Counted from the stretch's first letter, positions 10,267-19,672 are shown. The stretch: DNA of 34,310 nt from Clostridium sartagoforme AAU1 (GCF_000401215.1 NZ_ASRV01000045.1:1-34310), one strand, 5' to 3'. Notes: generated by a model not told the origin, from the letters alone. Numbers and translations: made by a program.

Positions 10267-10293
10267 AAGAGGTGAAATTTATTTTCACCTCTT
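10267..10293 (-). other. Intercistronic stem-loop after the binding-protein gene
   Basis: A perfect 11-bp inverted repeat (10267-10277 with 10283-10293, arm AAGAGGTGAAA) encloses a five-base loop, 15 bases past the binding-protein stop. On the - strand it is followed by TAATAAAATT rather than a clean U run, so it looks more like a partial terminator or mRNA-stabilising hairpin than a full stop. Confidence 0.6.
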
Positions 10294-10307
10294 ACATTTG
10301 GGATATA

Positions 10308-11645
10308 CTAGTTACTTGGAACTTCTATTTCTGGATATACTGATTTTATATTACTATAGAATTCCTTTAATGCATCTTCCTTGGTCTTTTCACCTTTTTG
10401 TACTGACTCAATAGCTTGTCCATAATATTTTCCAACTTGATCATCATATTTTGTTACTAATGAATAATCAACATCTTCTGCTTGCTTTAACCAAAAGTCA
10501 TAAGATTTTTGTCCACCTAATGCAGGATTTTCTAAATCTTTATTAGCTTCTAAAACTGATTTTAAAGCAACTACATCACCATTAGATTTATCAATCCACC
10601 ATTGTGCTACTTCTTCATCTAAAGTACAGAACTTAATAAAATCCCATGCAGCTTCTTTATTCTTGCTATAACTACTTATACCTACGAATGTGCCGCCAGC
10701 AAAATATGAATTAGGGCCAGTTGTTACTCCAAATTTTCCTGCTGTATCTTTTGCATTATCTCTAAGTATTAATGTTCCCCAAGTAGGTAATGCATATGAA
10801 AATACTTCTGTTTTTTCAGCATTTTGATCTATATCCTTAAGTTCTTGCCACTCTGCATCAACAGGAACAGGACCATTCATTGATGCATACCAAGCTGCTG
10901 ACCATTCTGGCGCAAATGCAACTAATTTTTGTTGATATAAATCAACTGCAGCATCTAAATAATCTAATCTATCTTTAGTCATCATTAACTTATTATCTTT
11001 AACCCATGGTTCTGGATCATTACCATACACAAACCATCTTAAATTTCCTGTATCTGAAAATACTCTATATCCTTTTTCTTTAAGTTCTTTACCGGTTTCG
11101 ATAATTGTTTTTACATCTTTAAACTTATCTGCTATAAATTGAGGGTCATCATTTCCCCAAACAGATTTTGCTATATCTCTACGATAAGTTATTCCACCTG
11201 GAGTAACTTGATAACTTAAAGCTCTAACAACTCCATCAACATCTTTGCCTGCTTCATATACATAATCAACTATTTTATCTTTATAATCTTCAACTTTGTA
11301 TGGTTCTTTTGTTAAATCTTCAAAAAATCCTGCTTCAAAGAAATTTGGTAGCATTTGTGGCTCTCCAACTATAACATCTGGAACTTCTGCCTTACCCCTT
11401 AATGCAGTTGTAAGCTTAGTTGGATAATCCGCTGGAGCAATAACAGTAACTTCAACTTTTTTATCCGGATTTTTTTCTTGATAATACTCAGCAAAAGTTT
11501 TTAAATCTTCTGCTAAACTCCACACCACTATTTTATCGCTTCCTTCAGTTTTCTTTCCTTCTGATCCATTTGATTTCCCACATGCTGCTAACGATGCTGT
11601 CATTAAACCCACCATTACTAATGACATCAATTTTTTAACCCTCAT
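10308..11645 (-). CDS. ABC transporter sugar-binding lipoprotein (family 1 solute-binding protein)
   Basis: This 445-residue secreted lipoprotein has a type II signal peptide with lipobox LAAC (Cys22) after a hydrophobic core, followed by a Ser/Gly/Glu-rich linker. The mature part shows family 1 solute-binding features, including KIVVWSLAEDLKTFAEYYQEKNP near residue 40, GITYRRDIAKSVWG near 150 and FVGISSYSKNKEAAWDFIKFC near 325. It delivers oligosaccharides to the two permeases encoded next. It is the first gene of the operon; its ATG follows TAGGAGG. The 5' region of about 180 bases carries the main promoter, LacI-like palindromes and a cre-like site. A hairpin just after its stop suggests it is made in excess over the permeases, a common arrangement for binding proteins. 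Confidence 0.94.
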   Translation of the reverse strand: MRVKKLMSLVMVGLMTASLAACGKSNGSEGKKTEGSDKIVVWSLAEDLKTFAEYYQEKNPDKKVEVTVIAPADYPTKLTTALRGKAEVPDVIVGEPQMLPNFFEAGFFEDLTKEPYKVEDYKDKIVDYVYEAGKDVDGVVRALSYQVTPGGITYRRDIAKSVWGNDDPQFIADKFKDVKTIIETGKELKEKGYRVFSDTGNLRWFVYGNDPEPWVKDNKLMMTKDRLDYLDAAVDLYQQKLVAFAPEWSAAWYASMNGPVPVDAEWQELKDIDQNAEKTEVFSYALPTWGTLILRDNAKDTAGKFGVTTGPNSYFAGGTFVGISSYSKNKEAAWDFIKFCTLDEEVAQWWIDKSNGDVVALKSVLEANKDLENPALGGQKSYDFWLKQAEDVDYSLVTKYDDQVGKYYGQAIESVQKGEKTKEDALKEFYSNIKSVYPEIEVPSN

Positions 11646-11707
11646 AATTAATCCTCCTAAATTTTATATTTCTATATTTACTAATTGGTTTCTTTTAAAA
11701 GCTAAAA

Positions 11708-11723
11708 TCGAAACTGGTTTCGA
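11708..11723. promoter_or_regulatory. LacI-type operator palindrome
   Basis: TCGAAACTGGTTTCGA is a 16-bp palindrome with 7-bp perfect arms around a two-base centre. It lies in the 5' untranslated region of the binding-protein gene, roughly 110 bases downstream of the predicted start of transcription. The AAAC-TG-GTTT core is typical of LacI/GalR-family operators, and a LacI-type gene is in the operon. A roadblock or looping role is inferred. Confidence 0.6.
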
Positions 11724-11783
11724 AGTGTTTCAAAAAAATTTTTCTTATCTTATAGAACATCTTTTTCTTTCTTAGACTTTTTT

Positions 11784-11797
11784 CAAAACCGATTTAG
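11784..11797. promoter_or_regulatory. Second LacI-type operator-like element
   Basis: CAAAACCGATTTAG contains AAA-C-CG-A-TTT, an imperfect palindrome with the central CG common in LacI-family sites. Its core resembles the perfect palindrome at 11708-11723. It lies about 30-45 bases downstream of the predicted transcription start. The pair of related palindromes fits binding by one regulator, probably the LacI-type protein encoded in this operon. Confidence 0.45.
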
Positions 11798-11815
11798 TAA
11801 ATATAAATACTTGTA

Positions 11816-11829
11816 AGAAACTGTTTACA
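11816..11829 (-). promoter_or_regulatory. Probable CcpA cre site
   Basis: TGTAAACAGTTTCT on the - strand fits the cre consensus TGWAARCGYTWNCW apart from one of the two central bases. It starts within a few bases of the -10 box and overlaps the predicted transcription start, where CcpA binding would block initiation. Catabolite repression of a sugar-uptake operon is expected. It could instead be another LacI-family site. Confidence 0.4.
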
Positions 11830-11834
11830 TTTAA

Positions 11835-11863
11835 ATTATACATCCTATATTTATTCTTGTAAA
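11835..11863 (-). promoter_or_regulatory. Sigma-A promoter of the beta-glucoside operon
   Basis: On the - strand a TTTACA -35 box (11858-11863) is separated by 17 bases from a perfect TATAAT -10 box (11835-11840). Transcription would start near 11828, giving an untranslated leader of about 180 bases before the binding-protein ATG. The leader holds the operator-like palindromes. The remaining part of the 11646-12004 gap is the terminator of the chemotaxis gene and AT-rich spacer. Confidence 0.75.
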
Positions 11864-11946
11864 TACTTTTTATGTTTTATTTTCCATAAATTATCTACTT
11901 AATATTCATCTATAATCTTACTATTTTGACTTATGAATATTAAAAA

Positions 11947-11981
11947 TCTCCTTTTGATAATTGTTATTTTTCAAAAGGAGA
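11947..11981 (-). terminator. Terminator of the chemotaxis receptor gene
   Basis: An 11-bp perfect stem (11947-11957 with 11971-11981, arm TCTCCTTTTGA) with a 13-base loop is followed on the - strand by TTTTTAAT. It starts 24 bases past the stop codon of the chemotaxis gene. Confidence 0.85.
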
Positions 11982-12004
11982 CTCTTACTTTTCTTGTAAT
12001 TACT

Positions 12005-13483
12005 TTATATAACTATCTTTTCTAGTTCTTTACTTTCTATTTCCATATTCCTAACTAAATTATAGCTATTATTCACTCTTGTATTTTGTTCATCAATAGT
12101 TGCTTGTATTTCTTCTATTGATGCAGAATGTTCTTCTGATATACTAGCTATATTTTCGATTTTATATTGAATTTCTTTAAATTTATTTGCTAAGTCTTCA
12201 ATGTTTTTGTCTTCTAAACTAATCATATTAGTAACATTTTTAAATGAATTTGTCATACTATTAAAACTGTTAACCATAATATCCATAAGACCTTTACCAA
12301 CATTAGCTGCTTCATTTCCTTTATTTACTTCATCTAATACTATATTAGTACTAACTTTTATATCATTAATAATTTTACTTGCATTTTCAACATTTTCTTT
12401 GCTAAGTTCTGCAAGTTTTCTTACTTCTTCAGCTACCACTGAAAATCCTTTACCTGCTTCCCCTGCTCTTGCTGCCTCTATTGCTGCATTTAACGCAAGA
12501 AGATTTGTTTGTTCAGATATATCCACTATGCTTGATAAAATAGAATTTATATTATTTATGCTATTTCCTAATTCGTTAACATTTCTAGCAGATGATGTGA
12601 CTGTATTATTTATTATCTCCATTTGATAGCTAACTTTATTAAATCTTTCAATACTGCTTACTGTTAATTTATCAGCTTCATTTGTTACTTTAGCTACATT
12701 CATTGAAATATTCTGAGTATCTTTTACTATTCCTCCAACATCTAAAACTAACTTGCTTATATCTTGAATGCTACTTGCTTCATCACTAACTCCTCTAGCT
12801 ATTTCATTTACAGATAAAGTTATTGAATTGCTCATATCTTTAATTATACTTACATCACTTGAAGAGCTTTTTATATTACCATTTAAATTCTCTGTACTTT
12901 TCTTGATAATATTCATTGTTTCCTCAAGTTTTTCAACTAATTTCTTTGCTTCTTTTTGACTTTTCATAGCAACTTGAACATATTCATTTCCCCATTTAGA
13001 TACATAATATAAAATAAAAGCACTTATATCAAAAAGAAAAACATATGATATAAATTCATTAATTCTTCCTGATGCAACTAAGCTCATAGGACTTATAAAG
13101 AAATAAATAGATATTGCTATATTAAAAAATACTACATAGACTAATATTAAAGCTTTTCTAAAATAAAGTCCTATCATCATTAATGCTATATAATGGATTA
13201 AAAATATCTTAGGTTGTCCCTGCGTAATATATGACATTACAAAACCTACATATGTTGCTGATGAACCAATATAAAAGTTTTTTATCTTAGTATTAATTTT
13301 TAAAAACTTTACTATAGTACTTAATGTTCCGAAAAATAACCCCACAGATGCTGCTTTAATTGCATATTCTATTCCATAGTTCAAAAATGATTGCATTACT
13401 AATAAAACTATAATTGCCCAAGAAAGCTTTAAATTGAATGTATCTACTTTTTTAGTATCATAATTTAGTGACAAATTCTCCAT
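12005..13483 (-). CDS. Methyl-accepting chemotaxis protein with integral-membrane sensor
   Basis: This 492-residue protein has six hydrophobic segments in residues about 18-180 and no extracytoplasmic loop large enough for a sensor domain, so it probably senses within or at the membrane. A charged linker (about 185-215) leads to the cytoplasmic coiled-coil signalling domain. The conserved hairpin tip that contacts CheA and Che[22 protein letters not shown], lies near residues 318-340 and is followed by [15 protein letters not shown]. No HAMP domain is obvious. It is transcribed alone, from a SigD-type promoter and to its own terminator. It lies between two polysaccharide-use loci, so a role in moving toward glycans is possible but unproven; the ligand is unknown. 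Confidence 0.9.
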   Translation of the reverse strand: MENLSLNYDTKKVDTFNLKLSWAIIVLLVMQSFLNYGIEYAIKAASVGLFFGTLSTIVKFLKINTKIKNFYIGSSATYVGFVMSYITQGQPKIFLIHYIALMMIGLYFRKALILVYVVFFNIAISIYFFISPMSLVASGRINEFISYVFLFDISAFILYYVSKWGNEYVQVAMKSQKEAKKLVEKLEETMNIIKKSTENLNGNIKSSSSDVSIIKDMSNSITLSVNEIARGVSDEASSIQDISKLVLDVGGIVKDTQNISMNVAKVTNEADKLTVSSIERFNKVSYQMEIINNTVTSSARNVNELGNSINNINSILSSIVDISEQTNLLALNAAIEAARAGEAGKGFSVVAEEVRKLAELSKENVENASKIINDIKVSTNIVLDEVNKGNEAANVGKGLMDIMVNSFNSMTNSFKNVTNMISLEDKNIEDLANKFKEIQYKIENIASISEEHSASIEEIQATIDEQNTRVNNSYNLVRNMEIESKELEKIVI

Positions 13484-13595
13484 ATAACTAATAATTCTCC
13501 TTAACTGCTAAACTTAATAGCAATATACTAGCATACTTTTTCAGTAATATAAAGATATAAATTGTAATATTTTCTCATAATATACATTAAATAAG

Positions 13596-13622
13596 TATTC
13601 GGCTACAATTTACAATAATTTA
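13596..13622 (-). promoter_or_regulatory. SigD (flagellar/chemotaxis sigma) promoter
   Basis: The - strand reads TAAA (13619-13622), exactly 15 bases, then GCCGAATA (13596-13603). The known SigD/FliA consensus is TAAA-N15-GCCGATAT, so all of the -35 box and six of eight -10 bases agree. It lies about 110 bases upstream of a chemotaxis receptor gene, as expected for the regulon. Confidence 0.75.
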
Positions 13623-13640
13623 AATACTCAAATATAATAA

Positions 13641-13680
13641 GGATGTTACAAAAGAACAAAACAGTAATTTCGTAACACCC
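13641..13680 (-). terminator. Terminator of the GH92 gene
   Basis: On the - strand GGGTGTTAC (13672-13680) pairs with GTAACATCC (13641-13649), including one G-U pair, around a 22-base loop, followed by TTATTATATTT. It lies about 60 bases past the GH92 stop. The long loop lowers confidence. Confidence 0.6.
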
Positions 13681-13737
13681 TATTAATTTATTTACCTTTT
13701 TTAAATACTAATCATTTTTAAACTTATAAGCATTATT

Positions 13738-16700
13738 TTAATTTAATTTAGCTTTTTTATTTTTCCTTAGTAGCAGATATAATCCGGCACTTAAGCTTAG
13801 CATAACATACATATACTTGCTTAGTGAGGAATCATCTCCTGTTCCTGGAAGTGATGAATCATCATTTCCTTTTCCATTTCCTTCATTTGGATTCTCTGTT
13901 CCTGGATTTGGAGTTGGATTTTCTGTACCTGGATTCGGATCTGGGTTTCCTGTACCTGGATTTTCATTTACCTTAGTTAAAGCCCCTTTTGCTGCTTTTA
14001 ATTTACTTAAAGCTTTATCTACTTCATCTTGGGTAGCTGAATCATTATTTAATACATTCTTTGCATTATTTAAGGCATTTTTAAACTCAGCTATAGTTGT
14101 ATCTGTATATTTACTTAAATCTAAGTTTTCTACTTCCTTTATATAATCTTTCAAAACCTCTTTATTGACTCTTTCAAAATCAATTACTTTTTGAATTGCA
14201 GTCCTTAAAGTAGAAGCAGCTTCATCAATAGCTTGTTGTGTTGAATTAATATTCTCACTTACTTTTTTAGCATTACTTAAGGCTTTATTGAATTCATCAA
14301 CAATATCTTGACTAACACCATCTAATAGCTTTTCTATAATTTTTTCATTAGATAAAGCAGCAATTAATTTATTCAAATCTTCTTTATTTGTATCTAGAAC
14401 AAATGTAGTAGTGATTTCTAAATTTTCATTTACTTCTTTGTAAGTCAACATGTTATCTTCTACAAATTTTGTAATATCTTCTCCATTTATAATCAGTGAT
14501 GCTAATTTATACCCTTGTTCTGGAGTAACAGTAATTACTAAATCTTTACCCTTAGCAATTTGATTATCTACTGCCGTTGTGGTAATTATTCCATGTTCTG
14601 AAGGATTTACTTTTATATTAACCATCTCAACAAGTTCTTCTAATATAACTTCTATTTTGGCATCCTCAAATGGCATTAATAATTTAATAGTATAAACACC
14701 ATCAACAGCATTAGGAATAGTTACATTTTCTCCATTAAGCTTTACTACTGATAAAAGTTTTCCTTCTTCAATATTTTTAATTGTTAATATTACTTCTTCA
14801 TAACCTATAGCTTGACCTTTATTTAATTCAACAGTTACATTTCCACCTTTAATATCAGTTTCAATTTTATGCGGAACTAATTCTCCAAATACAACATCAA
14901 TCTTAGTATCAGAAGTTAACTTATCTAATGTATATGATTTATTTTCCTTATCAAATTCTACTGATACACCATTTACAAATACATGAGTTACATCTCCATC
15001 AAAGGTCATTGTGTACGGTCTGCCTTCATAAGCATTTCCAGCATTTACTTTACCGTCGCCAATTATATTTACATTGGCTTCAATTTTATTTCCAAATCTA
15101 AAGTAATCTACATTAGAAACATATGGTTTCTCAGTATCATTATTAAATACTAAATACACATCATGTAGTCCTTGCTCTACATTCTTTAATAAGTCTCCTT
15201 CAACAAGAACATAATTACTCCAATTTTCACCAGTTGTTGGTAGTTCTATTTTGGCAACTGCTTCACTATCCATGCTATCAATATGAATCTCTGCATAACC
15301 ACCAGCATCTTTGTTTTGAGCAGCATAGAATATTTCTAAAGTGTTTTCATTACCAGCAAATACAATATCATTGTATTTTACCCAAGTACCTTTTTTTACT
15401 CCTCCAATATTCTTACCATCATTTACTATACTTGAATGTTTATCATTAAATTCTTCTGCTTCAATAATGTTCTTTGCAATCCTAATTGAATTAATTCTTC
15501 TTCTAACATTACTCAATAAATTATATTGAGTAACAATTTCCTCATGAGTAGCATTTTCGTTATTAGCAACTGCTTCAGCACTTTCAATTGCACTATTTAG
15601 AAGATCCTTAGCTACTTGAGGTAAATTACTTTGATTAATTGTTTTTGCACTAATAATCATTTTATTTAGCACATTTACATCAATTGATGAAGTATCTCCT
15701 TCTTGACCTAATAGTTCTACCTCTGCTAAATCTGTTCCACCTTTTAGTTCTAATTTGTAATGTGTAAATCCAGAAATTTTTTCTTCTGGTAGATTAAATG
15801 GCCTTGTATAACGTTTCCACTCAAATTTCAAATCATTTCTCTCATCTATAGCTTCCCATTTAACTCCATCATAGCTTCCACTTAATCTATAACCTGTAGG
15901 AGTCTCTCCCTTATCTGCAGAAGTTAATGTTAACATATTTACTTTAGTTGGCTTAATGAAGCTATAAATAATTTCACTATTGCCACTAACATTTAGAGTA
16001 GCTGAAGTATTAGAATCATTATCAAATATTTTCTTAGCTTCTGATATATTTGAGTAAACACTTTCAAAATGTACATCACCGTTTGGTTCGCCAACTTCTT
16101 GAACCCCTGGTATAGTTACATCTTCTAATGGATTTGGTATTTCATCATTTTTAGTAATTGATGTAGGTAATGAATCTTCACTTGAACCCCAATTTGTATT
16201 AGGTGTATTTCCCATAGTGAACTCTATTACAGCGCCATTTGCGACATCTTCATGTTTTATATAATTTTTATTATAATCTTTTCCGTTTAGTTTCATTGAT
16301 TGAATATAAATATTTTCATCACTATTATTGTTAGCTTTTACTGTAATATTCTTACCATTATCTAAATGAACAGTCATTTCTTCGAATAATGGTGAACCAA
16401 TTGCATATTCATCATTACCCATAGATACTGGATAGAATCCTAGTGCAGAGAAAATATACCATGCACTCATTTCTCCATTATCTTCATCCCCAATATATCC
16501 TTGTCCAAAGTCACTTCCAACATATGCACGATCTAATATATCTCTTACATATTTTTGAGTTTTCCATGGTTCTCCAGCATAATTGTACATATATGGAATA
16601 TGGTGAGAAGGTTGATTTGAATGACCATATTGTCCTAATTTTATTTCTCTTGCTTCTTTTTGTTCGTGGATACCTCCTACACTTTCTACTGCACCGTATC

Positions 16701-19632
16701 CCCAATAGTCTCCATTTGTTTCAAAGATTGTATCAATCTTTTCTGCCAAAGCAGCTCTTCCACCGTATAGATTAGCTAAGCCTTGACCGTCTTGAGTCAC
16801 AGATACTGACATATTGAATGCATTAGTTTCTGTATAATCATCACCCCAGAAGAATGGATTAAAGTTTTCATCTGAATATGACCAATCACCATTAGCATTT
16901 CTTCCTCTTAACCATTTATCATTTACTGTATCACCAGTAGATTTAAATAATTTAGTATAGTTTAGTGCCCTATTTAAGTAATAAGCAGCTTCATCTTCAT
17001 ACCCTAATTTATTAGCAAGTTGATAAAGACCATAGTCATTTATATAACCTTCAATTGACCATGAGAAGCCTTCCCCTTGTGAATCATGAGCTGTGTAACC
17101 TTCAAAAATAGACTTGTTTAAGTTTGCACGCCCACCATTTGTTAAGTTATTAGAAACAACAGCTGCATTTTTGATTGCTGATTCATAAGCACTTTGCCAA
17201 TTAAAATCTATTCCTTTAGCAATAGCATCACCAAATATAACATCTGAACTTGTACCAACCATTGAGTTAGTTCCACCTGGTGCTATCCATCTTGGTACAT
17301 AACCTTGATCAACATAATGTTGAACTAAACCATTTAATAGTTCAGTATCCTTTTCTGGTGTAAATAGTGCATATGCTGCCCATGCTGTACGATAAGTGTC
17401 CCAAAAGCCATTATTGTAATACAATGTTCCTTCTACTACATCATGATTTCCATATGGAGATTTATACTTCCAAATTGGATTATCATTAGTTCCAGTATTT
17501 TCTGATAATAAGTTAGGATAAGCATTTAATCTATATAAATTAGAATATAGTGTTGTTAATTGATCTTTACTTGCACCTTTAACGTCTATCATATCTAATG
17601 TATCATCCCATGTGGTTTGTGCCTTAGTAAAAATTGAATCAAAATCATCACTATTAGTAATTTCTAGTTCAAGATTTTTCTTTGCCTGATCTATACTTAT
17701 AAATGAAGTAGCAAGTTTCATTTCAACAACTTCGCTATTAAAGCTTGCTATTCCTTGTTTAGTATTTTGAACTGATGTATTTCTTGGTTTTTCGGAAAAT
17801 TTACCGTAGATATACATGGTTTGCATTCCATTACTATTATGACTACTTGATGCTTCAAATGTTCCATCATTATTAAATTTTAATGTTCCATTTGCTCTTG
17901 TAGAATCAAATATTATATTTCTGTTTTGTGAATCCGTATCAAATGTAAATCTTGCAACTGAACCATGTACAGTTGGTGTAACTTCCATTGTAGAATTACT
18001 TGCATTTGAGCCTTCATTAAAAGTTACTGAATAATAATGTGCTTTTGCTGTTTCATTTTCATGAGTGAATTCTGCTTGACGTGCTGATGAATTTATTTGA
18101 TTTGCGCTAGTTACTTTTGTAGAATCAACTGAGGTGTTTATCATAAATTGCCATGTTCCACGATCACCAACCCAATAAGATGGTTCATGAGAAATGGTGA
18201 TATGCTTTAATGTATTACCATTCAATTGATAATTATAAATCTTATTATCGGATGCATTAGTAGCTGGTGCAAAGAAATTAAATCCATGAGGCATTGTTAC
18301 TGCTGGCGCTGTTAATCCACGTGAAAAACTTGGTGAATCATTTGTTCCACGTAAAATATTGACGTAGTCTGATTTATGTGTAAAGGTAACTGGCTCCTCA
18401 TTATAAATTTTTAAATCATCAATATAAGTTCTAAACTTTGCATCAACTTCTTTTGGATTATCATTATTATCATAGGCAATTAAAATATTTTTAATTGTCT
18501 TTCCACTTGCAACCATTCCTATATTACTTGCAATATAGTTCCATTGATTTGTTGTTAGTATTCTACTTTCTCCCTGTGCCTTAGGATTTAACTTAGTATC
18601 ATATTGATCTATTGAATTTAAATCACTTAAAAATGAACCATCAGTAAATTCTATATCAACTGCAATATGCATTTGAGTATAATCATAGTCATAGTCACTT
18701 TCATCAAGTATGCTTGGGAAAATAGTATAACTTAAATTTGTGTCTTCATCCACTTTTACATCTAAATCTTTGTAAATTACATTATAGGAATATGCTCTCT
18801 CATTTCCTTTATGAATCCCTGAAATTTCAACTGCTTTAGTTCCAGTCCATCCTTTTCCTGAAGCTTGATTCCATGTTCCTGAAGGCCCTCTAGTAATAGC
18901 TGTTGTCATTTTACTAACGGTTTCTGCATCTTCCTTTATTCCAGTTCCTAAGTTTAGTTCTGACCATTGAGCCATATTATTATTAGCTTTATATAATTCT
19001 GTAATTTCTAATTTAAAGAACTTATATGCTTTTTCATTGTTTATTTTGTATTCTTTTCTTTCATATCTAGCTGAAAAAACCTGATTATTTTGTTTGTCTA
19101 AGTTTTCCCAAATTGTTCCATCATTTGAAGCTAATAAAGTCCAAGCTTTTGGATCACGTTCTTGAGCATCATTAGCTGCTACTATTTGATAACGATCAAT
19201 TACTACTCCTTCCCTCACTTCAAAAGAAACCCAAGCTTTATTTGTACTATTTATTCCACTAGGATCGTAAGCTAAAAATTTTGTGTTTGTTGCATCATCA
19301 AATAGATTTGAAGGAATTTCGTTATCATTGTATTTTCTACTTGATTGAATACTAGATAATATTATTTTGTCATTAATACTTCCGTCAATGACTATCTCCT
19401 TTGGTAATCCTGATACATTTTCACTTCCTCTTTTTTCATCTATAATAGAATTTAAAAAGTTTTTATCTGTTTCATTATCCTCAAAAGATGTTTCAAATAG
19501 TATTTGTTTTTCTGGTTTTGTATTTGCACTTGTTGTTAGGTCTTTAGCAAATACTGCTGAGTAATTAATAGTCGTAACAGTTAAAGTCATAGCTAAAAAA
19601 GTAGTAAGTATCTTTTTCCCCTTAGCTTTCAT
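13738..19632 (-). CDS. Cell-wall-anchored multidomain GH92 alpha-mannosidase
   Basis: This 1964-residue secreted protein starts with a signal peptide (about 1-29, ending SAVFA). Next come an F5/8-type-C (CBM32-like) module at about 65-230 and a further beta-sandwich at about 240-410. The GH92 exo-alpha-mannosidase unit spans about 413-1150, with GGTNSMVGTSSDVIFGDA, HDSQGEGFSW, HHIPYMYNYAGEPWKTQ and the acidic motif GDEDNGEMSAWY followed by ALGFYPV. A second F5/8-type-C module lies at about 1185-1310, a FIVAR-like helical segment at about 1315-1380, a CBM6-like module at about 1385-1512, and Ig-like/repeat domains to about 1750. Two FIVAR segments, a Pro/Asn/Gly/Thr linker with repeated NPGT, and a sortase signal LPGTG (1928-1932) with a hydrophobic tail and basic end complete it. 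GH92 enzymes are Ca2+-dependent and trim mannose from N-glycans or fungal mannans. It is monocistronic. The ATG follows AAAGGAAG. Confidence 0.93.
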   Translation of the reverse strand: MKAKGKKILTTFLAMTLTVTTINYSAVFAKDLTTSANTKPEKQILFETSFEDNETDKNFLNSIIDEKRGSENVSGLPKEIVIDGSINDKIILSSIQSSRKYNDNEIPSNLFDDATNTKFLAYDPSGINSTNKAWVSFEVREGVVIDRYQIVAANDAQERDPKAWTLLASNDGTIWENLDKQNNQVFSARYERKEYKINNEKAYKFFKLEITELYKANNNMAQWSELNLGTGIKEDAETVSKMTTAITRGPSGTWNQASGKGWTGTKAVEISGIHKGNERAYSYNVIYKDLDVKVDEDTNLSYTIFPSILDESDYDYDYTQMHIAVDIEFTDGSFLSDLNSIDQYDTKLNPKAQGESRILTTNQWNYIASNIGMVASGKTIKNILIAYDNNDNPKEVDAKFRTYIDDLKIYNEEPVTFTHKSDYVNILRGTNDSPSFSRGLTAPAVTMPHGFNFFAPATNASDNKIYNYQLNGNTLKHITISHEPSYWVGDRGTWQFMINTSVDSTKVTSANQINSSARQAEFTHENETAKAHYYSVTFNEGSNASNSTMEVTPTVHGSVARFTFDTDSQNRNIIFDSTRANGTLKFNNDGTFEASSSHNSNGMQTMYIYGKFSEKPRNTSVQNTKQGIASFNSEVVEMKLATSFISIDQAKKNLELEITNSDDFDSIFTKAQTTWDDTLDMIDVKGASKDQLTTLYSNLYRLNAYPNLLSENTGTNDNPIWKYKSPYGNHDVVEGTLYYNNGFWDTYRTAWAAYALFTPEKDTELLNGLVQHYVDQGYVPRWIAPGGTNSMVGTSSDVIFGDAIAKGIDFNWQSAYESAIKNAAVVSNNLTNGGRANLNKSIFEGYTAHDSQGEGFSWSIEGYINDYGLYQLANKLGYEDEAAYYLNRALNYTKLFKSTGDTVNDKWLRGRNANGDWSYSDENFNPFFWGDDYTETNAFNMSVSVTQDGQGLANLYGGRAALAEKIDTIFETNGDYWGYGAVESVGGIHEQKEAREIKLGQYGHSNQPSHHIPYMYNYAGEPWKTQKYVRDILDRAYVGSDFGQGYIGDEDNGEMSAWYIFSALGFYPVSMGNDEYAIGSPLFEEMTVHLDNGKNITVKANNNSDENIYIQSMKLNGKDYNKNYIKHEDVANGAVIEFTMGNTPNTNWGSSEDSLPTSITKNDEIPNPLEDVTIPGVQEVGEPNGDVHFESVYSNISEAKKIFDNDSNTSATLNVSGNSEIIYSFIKPTKVNMLTLTSADKGETPTGYRLSGSYDGVKWEAIDERNDLKFEWKRYTRPFNLPEEKISGFTHYKLELKGGTDLAEVELLGQEGDTSSIDVNVLNKMIISAKTINQSNLPQVAKDLLNSAIESAEAVANNENATHEEIVTQYNLLSNVRRRINSIRIAKNIIEAEEFNDKHSSIVNDGKNIGGVKKGTWVKYNDIVFAGNENTLEIFYAAQNKDAGGYAEIHIDSMDSEAVAKIELPTTGENWSNYVLVEGDLLKNVEQGLHDVYLVFNNDTEKPYVSNVDYFRFGNKIEANVNIIGDGKVNAGNAYEGRPYTMTFDGDVTHVFVNGVSVEFDKENKSYTLDKLTSDTKIDVVFGELVPHKIETDIKGGNVTVELNKGQAIGYEEVILTIKNIEEGKLLSVVKLNGENVTIPNAVDGVYTIKLLMPFEDAKIEVILEELVEMVNIKVNPSEHGIITTTAVDNQIAKGKDLVITVTPEQGYKLASLIINGEDITKFVEDNMLTYKEVNENLEITTTFVLDTNKEDLNKLIAALSNEKIIEKLLDGVSQDIVDEFNKALSNAKKVSENINSTQQAIDEAASTLRTAIQKVIDFERVNKEVLKDYIKEVENLDLSKYTDTTIAEFKNALNNAKNVLNNDSATQDEVDKALSKLKAAKGALTKVNENPGTGNPDPNPGTENPTPNPGTENPNEGNGKGNDDSSLPGTGDDSSLSKYMYVMLSLSAGLYLLLRKNKKAKLN

Positions 19633-19672
19633 TCTATTCTTCCTTTCTCTGTAAACTTATTTCAATTACCTC

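Noticed and set aside
11646-11860. Riboswitch in the 180-base leader of the binding-protein gene.
   Set aside because: No conserved riboswitch core or terminator/antiterminator pair is visible; the palindromes are better explained as protein-binding sites.
12201-12626. 141-codon + strand frame opposite the chemotaxis receptor.
   Set aside because: It mirrors the repetitive coiled-coil coding of the receptor, has no ribosome site and its product resembles no protein family.
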